Shown: positions 1 through 6,041 of the stretch, piece after piece
Layout: each line of letters starts with the position of its first letter
Numbering within the stretch: the stretch's first letter is position 1
Assembly: GCA_014763515.1 (NCBI GenBank)
Contig: JACXVH010000012.1
Span: 1-15,103 of the forward strand
Length of the DNA: 15,103 nucleotides
Reading direction: 5' to 3'
Source of the DNA: Flavobacteriaceae bacterium
Lineage (GTDB): Bacteria > Bacteroidota > Bacteroidia > Flavobacteriales > Flavobacteriaceae
The notes under the pieces: model-generated
Database searches by the model: none
The model's input: the letters and a program-made list of their open reading frames with translations, nothing else
Told to the model about the DNA's origin: nothing
Program-made: the position numbers and the translations under genes

Positions 1-1
1 T

Positions 2-319
2 ATTGAGCAATTGCAAAAAGGAGTTGAAATTGGTTTTAAAGGCATACGATATGTGACTAAACCTTGCCAAGCCAAACAAATAACTGAATTACCAGATTAC
101 ATAGGTAAAGGCAGAAGAATTCGCGATGAACGTCATGGACTCACGAGTTGGGTTTCCATAACAGTTACTGAAGGTAAATTTCGTCAAGTTCGAAAAATGA
201 CAGCTGCAGTTGGTTTTCCAACCTTACGTTTGATAAGGGTTCGTGTTGGAAATATTTTTTTAGAAGGATTAAAAGCAGGTGAAGTAAAAAAGCAATTACT
301 TTTGATATTTAATTATTAA
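2..319 (+). CDS. rluE: 23S rRNA pseudouridine synthase, RluE type (3' part only)
   Basis: The reading frame is open from base 2 to the stop at 317-319; the start lies outside the window, so only about 105 C-terminal residues are visible. They contain the C-terminal signature of the RsuA/RluB/RluE/RluF family: EGKFRQVRKMTAAVGFPT followed by LRLIRVRVGN. The run with FRQVRKM and GFPTLRLIR is closest to what I know of RluE, which isomerises a uridine in 23S rRNA (U2457 in E. coli). The catalytic aspartate and any N-terminal domain would lie upstream and cannot be checked. The TTG at base 11 is internal and is not a start. No clear terminator follows the stop; the downstream 104 bases are very AT-rich. 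Family assignment is firm; RluE versus a sister subfamily is less certain. Confidence 0.85.
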   Translation: MEQLQKGVEIGFKGIRYVTKPCQAKQITELPDYIGKGRRIRDERHGLTSWVSITVTEGKFRQVRKMTAAVGFPTLRLIRVRVGNIFLEGLKAGEVKKQLLLIFNY

Positions 320-366
320 ATTAACATTATTTTTAATTAATATTTAAAAATGGATTTAAAAAAGTT

Positions 367-374
367 TATTTTTG
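367..374 (+). promoter_or_regulatory. Putative -7 element for the T9SS-exported protein gene
   Basis: TATTTTTG is an exact match to the Bacteroidota -7 consensus TAnnTTTG, 49 bases before the ATG at 424. No TTG is found at the usual -33 distance, and the region is T-rich, so a chance match is possible. Confidence 0.4.
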
Positions 375-423
375 TTTTTCATTTATTATTTTTTTTTATT
401 TTAGTGAATTAAATTCTTAAAAT

Positions 424-1671
424 ATGAAAAAAACTCTACTTATTGTATTCCTATTAGAAAACTTTTTTTTAGCAAATTCTCAAAATACTTGTGCTAGTGC
501 TTTAACAGCTACTGCAGGAGTTACTACAGTTGGCATAGTAAATGGGACATTAATAGATGCATGTGGCGGTGGATCTGCTTCGGCAGCAGAATGGTATGTA
601 TACAATTCAAATATATCTGGAATTGTAACAATTACTTCAGATTTACCTCAAAATGATGGCATGATGAATAGCGATGATACCTATCTGAATGTATACTCAG
701 GTAGTTGTGGTTCATTAGTATGTATTTCAAGTAATGATGATATTAATCTAGGAGCATCAAATTATCTATCCGAGGTAAGTTTTATAGCTCAACCAGGGGA
801 TACTTTTTATTTTGAATGGACAGATGAATGGAATTCTGACGGTTTTGATTTTCAAATAATTGAAAACGTTGTAAATTGTCCTACTTCAATTTCTCCACCT
901 TTTACAGAAAACTTTTCAAACCCTGCAGTTGTTTATGTTTGTTGGGATTCATTAGATGAAGATGGTGATGGTTTTAATTGGGATGTTGCTGATTATGATT
1001 TGGATCAAGATGGAAATCCTGATGGAAATCCTTGTTTGCGTTCTGCTTCTTATGATAATGATTCGTTTAGCGCATTAACACCAGATAATTGGGTTATTTC
1101 TTATCCAATTGATTTAACAGCATATCCAGCTGGAACTACAATTGAGCTATCATGGTTAGCAAGAGGTATTGATCCTAGTTATCCTGATGAAAACTATTCT
1201 GTATATGTAGCTACTAATAATACAACTACCGATTTTGCAGCTTCTTCTACTTCATTTACTGAAATTATTGGACAAAATGGAGGGGCAGGTGTTTTTGCAT
1301 CTAAATCGTTAGATATTTCTTCTTTTTATGGACAAACCGTTTATGTTGCTTTTAGGCATTATAACGTTACAGATCAATTTGAATTAAATATTGATGATGT
1401 TGCAGTTAGTGCAACTTTAAGCACTGAGGATTTTGCATTAAATGGATTTAAAATATATCCAAATCCAGCTTTTAATGAATTAAACATAGCTTCTGAAAAT
1501 GTTGAAATAAGTTATGTGAAAATTTTAGACATCAATGGAAGAATAATTAAAGAAACGGCTATTAATAATAATGAATGTAAAATAAATGTTTCTGATTTAT
1601 TTACTGGTGTATATTTCGTTAATATTGAATCTCAAAAAGGGACATTAGTTCAAAAATTAGTTAAACAATAA
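424..1671 (+). CDS. T9SS type A sorting domain-containing exported protein with choice-of-anchor J-like region
   Basis: This 415-residue protein begins with a signal peptide (about residues 1-20, ending ANSQ). A first domain of about 130 residues follows, with cysteines at 23, 47, 95 and 100. From about residue 159 (PPFTENFSN) to 332 there is a beta-rich region resembling the choice-of-anchor J / cleaved-adhesin type, including W174, an acidic DEDGDG loop at 178-183 and NIDDVAVSA at 322-330. The C-terminus (about 337-415) is a type A sorting domain: FKIYPNPAFNELNI, then ILDINGRII, GVYFVNI and a basic end. Such domains direct secretion through the type IX system, after which they are removed and the protein is anchored or released. 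No catalytic motif is visible, so an adhesin-like or binding role is only inferred. The gene stands alone, followed by a terminator shared with the convergent neighbour. Confidence 0.87.
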   Translation: MKKTLLIVFLLENFFLANSQNTCASALTATAGVTTVGIVNGTLIDACGGGSASAAEWYVYNSNISGIVTITSDLPQNDGMMNSDDTYLNVYSGSCGSLVCISSNDDINLGASNYLSEVSFIAQPGDTFYFEWTDEWNSDGFDFQIIENVVNCPTSISPPFTENFSNPAVVYVCWDSLDEDGDGFNWDVADYDLDQDGNPDGNPCLRSASYDNDSFSALTPDNWVISYPIDLTAYPAGTTIELSWLARGIDPSYPDENYSVYVATNNTTTDFAASSTSFTEIIGQNGGAGVFASKSLDISSFYGQTVYVAFRHYNVTDQFELNIDDVAVSATLSTEDFALNGFKIYPNPAFNELNIASENVEISYVKILDINGRIIKETAINNNECKINVSDLFTGVYFVNIESQKGTLVQKLVKQ

Positions 1672-1690
1672 AACAGAATTAAAACAAATA

Positions 1691-1720
1691 AAAAAAGGTT
1701 CAAATTTTGAACCTTTTTTT
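1691..1720. terminator. Bidirectional intrinsic terminator
   Basis: An 8-bp stem GGTTCAAA (1697-1704) / TTTGAACC (1706-1713) is flanked by A6 on the left and T7 on the right, so it can stop both the plus gene ending at 1671 and the minus gene ending at 1719. The pure stem leaves a one-base loop, so the innermost pairs must open. On the minus strand the hairpin begins immediately beside the stop codon at 1719-1721. Confidence 0.82.
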
Positions 1721-2480
1721 ATTTAAAAATTTCGTTAAAAAAATCTTTCATGGCAATCCAACTTCTTTTGTCTGCCAATTCGTTGTACGCGGCACCTTTA
1801 CTATTATCGGTATCCAAATCTTTATGAGTAAACGCATGCACAGCATTAGCATAATAAACCATTTGCCAATCGGCTTTTGCAGCTTTCATTTCGTCTTGAA
1901 AAGCCAAAACTTCATTTTGAGGAACATAAGGATCATCGACTCCATGTAAAACTAAGACTTTGGTTGTGATTTTTTCAGTTGTTCTTGAATCGTCTTTGCC
2001 TAAACCGCCGTGGAAAGAAACGACTCCTTTTACATTAAAATGAGCGCGCGCTGCTTCTAAAACTCCGGTTCCGCCAAAACAATATCCAATTACGGCAATT
2101 TCATCTTTATTGGCACCATTTTTAATTAATTGGTCTAAAGCTAATTGAATTCTCTTTTGATATTCGGCATAATTAGTTTTGAAGTAACCTGCAATTTGTC
2201 CCGCTTCAGAAGTATTTTTAGGCCGTTTATCTACACCATAAATATCGGCTACAAAAGCATGATAACCTAGTTTTGATAAATCTTCGGCAACTTCTTTAGA
2301 ATGTTCGTCGATTCCCATCCAAGCTGGAAGAATTAAAATACCAATGTTTTTTGGATTAGCAACTTTGGCTTTTATAAAAAATCCTTCAAGTTTTTGATCC
2401 TTGTCAAAGTAAGTGATTTTTGTAAGTTGTGCATTAACTAAACTTGTTACTAACAATAGTAAATAAAATGTTTTTTTCAT
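1719..2480 (-). CDS. Exported dienelactone hydrolase family protein
   Basis: The 253-residue protein has a signal peptide (MKKTFYLLLLVTSLVNAQ, cleavage near residue 17), so it should act in the periplasm or outside the cell. The rest is an alpha/beta hydrolase of the dienelactone hydrolase family. The nucleophile is C134 in GYCFGG, the acid is probably D183 in HGVDDPYVP, and the histidine is H215 in AVHAF. A Cys-His-Asp triad is typical of this family. Dienelactone hydrolase itself opens lactones in chlorocatechol breakdown, but most family members have unknown ester or lactone substrates, so no specific reaction is claimed. It lies 46 bases after btuD on the same strand. No TAnnTTTG element is seen in the gap, so it may be the last gene of the btuFCD transcript. 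A link to B12 use is unproven. Confidence 0.87.
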   Translation of the reverse strand: MKKTFYLLLLVTSLVNAQLTKITYFDKDQKLEGFFIKAKVANPKNIGILILPAWMGIDEHSKEVAEDLSKLGYHAFVADIYGVDKRPKNTSEAGQIAGYFKTNYAEYQKRIQLALDQLIKNGANKDEIAVIGYCFGGTGVLEAARAHFNVKGVVSFHGGLGKDDSRTTEKITTKVLVLHGVDDPYVPQNEVLAFQDEMKAAKADWQMVYYANAVHAFTHKDLDTDNSKGAAYNELADKRSWIAMKDFFNEIFK

Positions 2481-2483
2481 AAG

Positions 2484-2505
2484 CTTATTTTTTAGTAAAA
2501 ATAAG
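2484..2505 (-). other. AT-rich hairpin just before the hydrolase start codon
   Basis: CTTATTTTT (2484-2492) and AAAAATAAG (2497-2505) form a 9-bp stem with a 4-base loop, ending 3 bases before the start codon of the hydrolase gene. No U-run follows on the minus strand, so it is not a convincing terminator. It could affect translation of the hydrolase or mark a processing site, or be chance in AT-rich DNA. Confidence 0.3.
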
Positions 2506-2526
2506 TATAAAAGCCCATTTTGAGGT

Positions 2527-3306
2527 TTATTTTAATCTAAATTTACCAATAGTTGAATCGAAAACAACATCTTCATTTTGAAAAATTTTATCAAAAACTC
2601 CCTCATTTATTAGATTACAAGGTTGATTGTGGTAAATATTATTTTCAGTAAAAACAATCATTTCATCTGCTAATTGAATAGCTAAATCTAAATCGTGTGT
2701 TGAGTATAAAATAGTTTTTCTTGTTTCGTGTGTAAGTTTTTGTAATAGTTTTAGTAAGGTAATTTTATGTACTAAATCTAAGTGAGTAGTAGGTTCGTCT
2801 AAAATAATTATAGAAGTATCTTGCGCTAGTGCTCTTGCGATCATAGCTTTTTGTAATTGGCCATCGCTTACTTCATAATAGCGTTTATTGCAATACTCAG
2901 AAATCTCTGTTAGTTCAATTGCATGTTTTATTTTGTCTTGATCTTCTTCTGTTAAACTTCCAATCCAGTTGGTGTAAGGTTGTCTTCCTAAAGCTACAAT
3001 TTCATAAATTGTTAAATTACTTGGTGGAAGAGTTTCTGTAAGAACTAAACTCATTTCTTGTGCTAGTTCTATAACAGAATATTGATTTAGATTTTTATTA
3101 TTAAGTTGAATTGTACCCGAAATAGGTTCAATAATTCGAGTAATGGTTTTTAAAAATGTAGATTTTCCTATTCCATTTTTACCAATTAAAGCAACTAATT
3201 TTCCTTTATCTAAAGATAAATTAATATTGGATTGAGTAACAGTTTGAGATTTTCCTTTTTGGTATCCAATTGTTAAATCTTTGATATTTAAAATAGGCTG
3301 TGTCAT
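2527..3306 (-). CDS. btuD: Cobalamin ABC importer ATP-binding protein
   Basis: This 259-residue ATPase powers the importer from the cytoplasmic side. Visible motifs in order are Walker A GKNGIGKST (42-50), signature VSDGQLQ (146-152), Walker B IIILDEP with catalytic E171, D-loop THLD (174-177) and switch histidine H204 in STHD. The signature has SDGQ in place of SGGQ. The usual Q-loop glutamine is not obvious: the matching region reads LVLTETLPP near 88-95. The family is FecE/FhuC/BtuD, which serves iron-chelate and B12 importers. The B12 assignment rests on the divergent riboswitch-controlled receptor, not on the ATPase itself; iron-siderophore or haem transport remains possible. The start ATG shares one base with the stop of the permease gene (TAATG), which implies translational coupling. 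Confidence 0.88.
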   Translation of the reverse strand: MTQPILNIKDLTIGYQKGKSQTVTQSNINLSLDKGKLVALIGKNGIGKSTFLKTITRIIEPISGTIQLNNKNLNQYSVIELAQEMSLVLTETLPPSNLTIYEIVALGRQPYTNWIGSLTEEDQDKIKHAIELTEISEYCNKRYYEVSDGQLQKAMIARALAQDTSIIILDEPTTHLDLVHKITLLKLLQKLTHETRKTILYSTHDLDLAIQLADEMIVFTENNIYHNQPCNLINEGVFDKIFQNEDVVFDSTIGKFRLK

Positions 3307-4337
3307 TACAATTGAATTTTTCTTTTACGTAATAATAACCAAATAACAATTGGCGCTCCAAAAATTGAAGTAATTGCGTTGATGGGTAAAGTTATATCAT
3401 TTCCTGGTAGTTGTGCAATAGTATCGCAAATTAGCATTACAATTGCTCCAATTAATAAAGTACTTCCAAATAATATAAAATGATTACTCGTTTTGAAAAT
3501 TAGTTTTGAAATATGTGGAACCGCTAATCCAATAAAACCAATTGGTCCAACTAAAGCGGTAATGCTTCCGGCTAAAATACTTGTTGCAATTATGATGAAG
3601 TATTTAGTTTTAGAAAAATTAATTCCAATGCTTTTTGCATAGCGTTCGCCTAACAGTAAAGCATTTAAAGGTTTTAAAACTAATAGTGTAATTAATAAAC
3701 CAATAACAACTAGGAAAGATAAGATTATAATATCTTTCCAAGCTAAATTGCTAATACTTCCCATTGCCCAAAAAGTGTATTTCTGTAACTGTTCGGCAGT
3801 AGAAAGATAGGACAAAATAGATACTATTGCGCTTGTAAAGCTACTAAACATTAATCCCACAATTAAAATACTCATAGTATCTTTAATTCTATTGGCTACA
3901 ATAATTACAGCCATAAAAACAAAAAAGCTACCTAATCCTGAAGCGAGTATTAAACCATAACCCGATAAAAAATAATGAGCAATAGAAGCGTGTAACAATC
4001 CTGAACCTAAAATAATTAAAGCTACACCTAAACTTGCCCCTGAGCTTAATCCTAAAACATATGGTCCAGCAAGAGGATTTCTGAACAAGGTTTGCATTAA
4101 TAAACCACAGGTTGCTAAACCTATACCAACAAGAATTGCAGTAATTGCCTTTGGTAATCTAAAGTTGTATAGAATAATTTCCCAACTTTCCTTTTGCATC
4201 GATTTTCCTAATAATCCATTAAAAATATCTTGAAAAGGAATAGTTACTGAACCCAAACTAATATTGGTAAAAAACAAAAATGTCACGGCTATAATTAGCA
4301 GTGTAAATAATAGTTTATTTTTATTTTCGGTTTGCAT
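3306..4337 (-). CDS. btuC: Cobalamin ABC importer permease (FecCD/BtuC family)
   Basis: The 343-residue protein is almost entirely hydrophobic, with about ten predicted membrane segments as in BtuC. Family hallmarks are FRNPLAGPYVLGLSSGASLG (about 85-104) and the cytoplasmic loop GPIGFIGLAVPH (264-275), which contacts the ATPase. Length is normal for the family. It forms the inner-membrane channel, presumably as a homodimer since only one permease gene is present. TAATG overlaps join it to the binding-protein gene upstream and the ATPase gene downstream. Substrate specificity is inferred from the adjacent cobalamin riboswitch and BtuB-like receptor. Confidence 0.88.
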   Translation of the reverse strand: MQTENKNKLLFTLLIIAVTFLFFTNISLGSVTIPFQDIFNGLLGKSMQKESWEIILYNFRLPKAITAILVGIGLATCGLLMQTLFRNPLAGPYVLGLSSGASLGVALIILGSGLLHASIAHYFLSGYGLILASGLGSFFVFMAVIIVANRIKDTMSILIVGLMFSSFTSAIVSILSYLSTAEQLQKYTFWAMGSISNLAWKDIIILSFLVVIGLLITLLVLKPLNALLLGERYAKSIGINFSKTKYFIIIATSILAGSITALVGPIGFIGLAVPHISKLIFKTSNHFILFGSTLLIGAIVMLICDTIAQLPGNDITLPINAITSIFGAPIVIWLLLRKRKIQL

Positions 4338-5464
4338 TAATCTAACTTTTCAAAAAAGTAAAGTTCGTAATTAGGTAATACTTCAGGATGTAATATTTTG
4401 ATTAAATCTTTTAATACTAAATCGGGTCTATTTGGGGCTAGTTCATAATAAATAACGCCACCAGTTACCCCTTTTTTAGAACTAAATGAATAGACATTTT
4501 TTTCACGCACAGCTTTAAAATGACTGTAATTTGGATTTGAGTTTAAGATTTCTTCAATTGAGGTAAATTGACCTGGACCAATCCAAAAGTCGGCATCTTT
4601 TGCTTTATCTAAAACAGATTCGAACGATAATGAAAGGCTTCCAGTTCCTTTAGAATCTTTCCATAAATAATTACTATGTGCTTCATTTAAAAAGTAAGCT
4701 GCCCAGCTATCGCCTTGAGGTAAAAACCATTGATCTTCATAAATACTTCCTGCCATAATTGTAGGCAAAGTTTTAGAATTTGTTGCCAATTGTTTTGCTT
4801 GGTTATAATCGTTTTTAATTTGAGAGTAAATTTTTTCAGCTTCAACATCTTTATCATATAAGGCACCAAAAAACTTTATCCATTCTGCTTTTCCTAGAGG
4901 AGTTTTTTCGGTCCAGTCACTATTTAAAATGATTTTTTGACCTAAACGTTCTAAATTTTTATACGTTTTCATGTCGCCATCAACACTAAATCCTACCATA
5001 ACATCGGGTTGAAGGTCTAAAATTACCTCGGTATTTAAACTTTGGTTATTACCAATTTCACGAATTTTACCGCTGTTAATTAATTGACGTGTTTTTTCAG
5101 AAGAAATATAATTAGTATTAGGAAATGCTATAATAGAATTTTCCATATTTAACATTTCAATTGAAGGAATATGCGTAGTTGATGTTACAATTATCTTTTT
5201 TACAGGAACTTCAATGCTTGTTAATTTTTTTAAACTATCTGGTATTTGAACTCCTTTTTTATGTAAAACATAAGAATAGTTTTCAACTGCCTCGGGGAAA
5301 ATGTTTTTAATGGTAACTATTGAAAAATTAGAGTATTTAGCGATAGAGATTCCTTCAGCATCAGTAATAAGTTCATTTTTTATGCTTCGAGTTTCATTAG
5401 TAACTTCTTGCTTACATTGAATGAAAAAAGGAATAAATACAAGAAGAAAAAATTTAAATTTCAT
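4337..5464 (-). CDS. btuF: Cobalamin-binding lipoprotein of the ABC importer (BtuF-like)
   Basis: A 375-residue periplasmic-binding protein of the FecB/BtuF type. The chosen start at 5464 gives a lipoprotein signal sequence (MKFKFFLLVFIPFFIQC, lipidated Cys17). The frame is open to an ATG at 5509, but that would add 15 residues before the signal and would place the gene across a good promoter. After a linker, the substrate-binding fold begins near KKIIVTSTTHIPSIEML and includes EVILDLQPDVMVGF and AKDADFWIGPGQFTSIEEI, both typical of the family. It should capture B12 in the periplasm after BtuB import and deliver it to BtuC. It is the first gene of btuF-btuC-btuD. No riboswitch precedes it. 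Confidence 0.85.
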   Translation of the reverse strand: MKFKFFLLVFIPFFIQCKQEVTNETRSIKNELITDAEGISIAKYSNFSIVTIKNIFPEAVENYSYVLHKKGVQIPDSLKKLTSIEVPVKKIIVTSTTHIPSIEMLNMENSIIAFPNTNYISSEKTRQLINSGKIREIGNNQSLNTEVILDLQPDVMVGFSVDGDMKTYKNLERLGQKIILNSDWTEKTPLGKAEWIKFFGALYDKDVEAEKIYSQIKNDYNQAKQLATNSKTLPTIMAGSIYEDQWFLPQGDSWAAYFLNEAHSNYLWKDSKGTGSLSLSFESVLDKAKDADFWIGPGQFTSIEEILNSNPNYSHFKAVREKNVYSFSSKKGVTGGVIYYELAPNRPDLVLKDLIKILHPEVLPNYELYFFEKLD

Positions 5465-5479
5465 GTTAAATATTTTTAG

Positions 5480-5509
5480 CAAAAGTAAAGTAAAAGTGAT
5501 AAGTAACAA
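5480..5509 (-). promoter_or_regulatory. Promoter of the btuFCD operon
   Basis: Read on the minus strand, TTG (5509-5507) is followed after 19 bases by TACTTTTG (5487-5480), an exact TAnnTTTG match with the spacing typical of the Bacteroidota housekeeping sigma factor. Transcription would begin about 10 bases before the ATG at 5464, leaving a very short leader with no room for a riboswitch. This also supports the 5464 start. Confidence 0.72.
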
Positions 5510-5537
5510 AAGCTACTATATTTTTTGTAGGAAATCT

Positions 5538-5545
5538 TATTTTTG
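5538..5545 (+). promoter_or_regulatory. Putative -7 element for the 34-residue membrane ORF
   Basis: TATTTTTG matches TAnnTTTG exactly and lies 15 bases before the ATG at 5561. No TTG lies at the usual -33 distance (the nearest, at 5525-5527, is too close). Confidence 0.45.
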
Positions 5546-5560
5546 TATAAAATTTATAAA

Positions 5561-5665
5561 ATGAGAGATAATCCTTCTTTTATGGCTGCAGTAGCCACAA
5601 TCATATTAGCACATTTTATTATTGGATTTATATGGCTTTGGCGAAAAATGAATAAGAAAAAGTGA
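5561..5665 (+). CDS. Small single-pass membrane protein (34 residues), unidentified
   Basis: ATG at 5561 to TGA at 5663-5665 encodes 34 residues starting MRDNPSFMAAVAT. A hydrophobic helix of about 20 residues (roughly 8-27, ending FIWLW) is followed by a basic tail (RKMNKKK). By the positive-inside rule this predicts N-out, C-in topology in the inner membrane. It has its own candidate -7 element and lies between the divergent btuF and the cobalamin riboswitch, with a hairpin plus T7 after its stop. Most of the available gap upstream of the riboswitch is used by it. I do not recognise a family. A role in B12 uptake is suggested only by position, and a chance ORF cannot be excluded in so short a frame, although the well-formed helix and basic end argue against it. 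Confidence 0.55.
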   Translation: MRDNPSFMAAVATIILAHFIIGFIWLWRKMNKKK

Positions 5666-5688
5666 TTCATTTTTAATTAAAAAACTTC

Positions 5689-5696
5689 TATATTTG
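5689..5696 (+). promoter_or_regulatory. Putative -7 element of the riboswitch-btuB transcript
   Basis: TATATTTG is an exact TAnnTTTG match placed just before the first conserved riboswitch bases. Transcription would start near 5702-5704. The -33 region is poor (no TTG), which may mean an activator helps or that the promoter is weak. Confidence 0.55.
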
Positions 5697-5727
5697 CACC
5701 CGAATTAAGGTTGAGGTGCATTTTTTT
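5695..5727 (+). terminator. Possible terminator of the small membrane gene, overlapping the btuB promoter
   Basis: TGCACC (5695-5700) and GGTGCA (5715-5720) form a 6-bp stem with a 14-base loop, directly followed by T7 (5721-5727). A transcript begun at the promoter around 5689-5696 would lack the left arm, so the hairpin could act only on transcripts entering from the small gene. The right arm is also part of the 5' end of the riboswitch. Confidence 0.4.
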
Positions 5728-5987
5728 GTACTTCATTAAAAGGGAATCAAGTGAGAATTTAAGATTGATGATTAACAATTTTAGATTTTAGAATGTTCTG
5801 AAATCTAAAATTGAATTTCAAAAATCAAAAATCAAATCTTGAGCTGTACCCGCAACTGTAAGCTATAAAGCTTGTTATTTTCTACAATACCATTGTTCGT
5901 TTACGAATGAGAAGGTGAATAACAAGACGCAAGCCAGGAGACCTGCCTATTTCGCTAGAGTAACAAACTTTCGGGACTAAAAGTTTG
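5712..5987 (+). promoter_or_regulatory. Cobalamin (AdoCbl-type) riboswitch upstream of btuB
   Basis: Conserved blocks appear in the right order: GAGGTGC near 5713-5719, GGGAATCAAGTGAGAAT at 5742-5758, GAGCTGTACCCGCAACTGTAA at 5841-5861 (the core B12-box region) and AAGCCAGGAGACCTGCC at 5931-5947. A P6-like stem pairs 5871-5879 with 5918-5926 (9 bp). A distal hairpin pairs CAAACTTT 5964-5971 with AAAGTTTG 5980-5987. Its loop carries CGGG (5972-5975), complementary to CCCG in L5 (5849-5852), matching the kissing-loop contact by which these riboswitches sense B12. Binding of cobalamin would reduce expression of the receptor at 6042. The peripheral arm at 5761-5840 is long and AT-rich. Confidence 0.92.
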
Positions 5988-6014
5988 AGTATGGGTAAAC
6001 TTTGCTTTTCTCCC
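5980..6014 (+). promoter_or_regulatory. Candidate expression platform of the cobalamin riboswitch
   Basis: AAAGTTT (5980-5986), the 3' arm of the aptamer's distal hairpin, can also pair with AAACTTT at 5997-6003 (7 bp, 10-base loop). The following bases GCTTTTCTCCC are pyrimidine-rich but not a clean U-run. The two pairings exclude each other, so this could be a weak terminator or an anti-sequestering switch. The start codon of btuB is 38 bases further on. Confidence 0.45.
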
Positions 6015-6041
6015 AAGATTATTAAAATTATTTATTAAAAA

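Noticed and set aside
320..423. Possible small gene or RNA between rluE and the T9SS protein gene
   Set aside because: Only AT-rich sequence with a -7-like box is seen; there is no stable hairpin and no open frame of note.
1707..1949. Open frame of 80 residues on the plus strand opposite the dienelactone hydrolase gene
   Set aside because: It lies entirely within the coding region of a well-supported minus-strand gene and shows no domain, signal or promoter of its own.
4687..4869. 60-residue open frame on the minus strand inside btuF
   Set aside because: It is in another frame of the same strand, very lysine- and leucine-rich, as expected from frame-shifted AT-rich coding DNA.
5667..6041. 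Possible second cobalamin riboswitch on the minus strand for btuFCD
   Set aside because: No reverse complement of the conserved GCAACTGTAA or CCAGGAGACCTGCC blocks is present besides the plus-strand element, and the btuF leader is too short.
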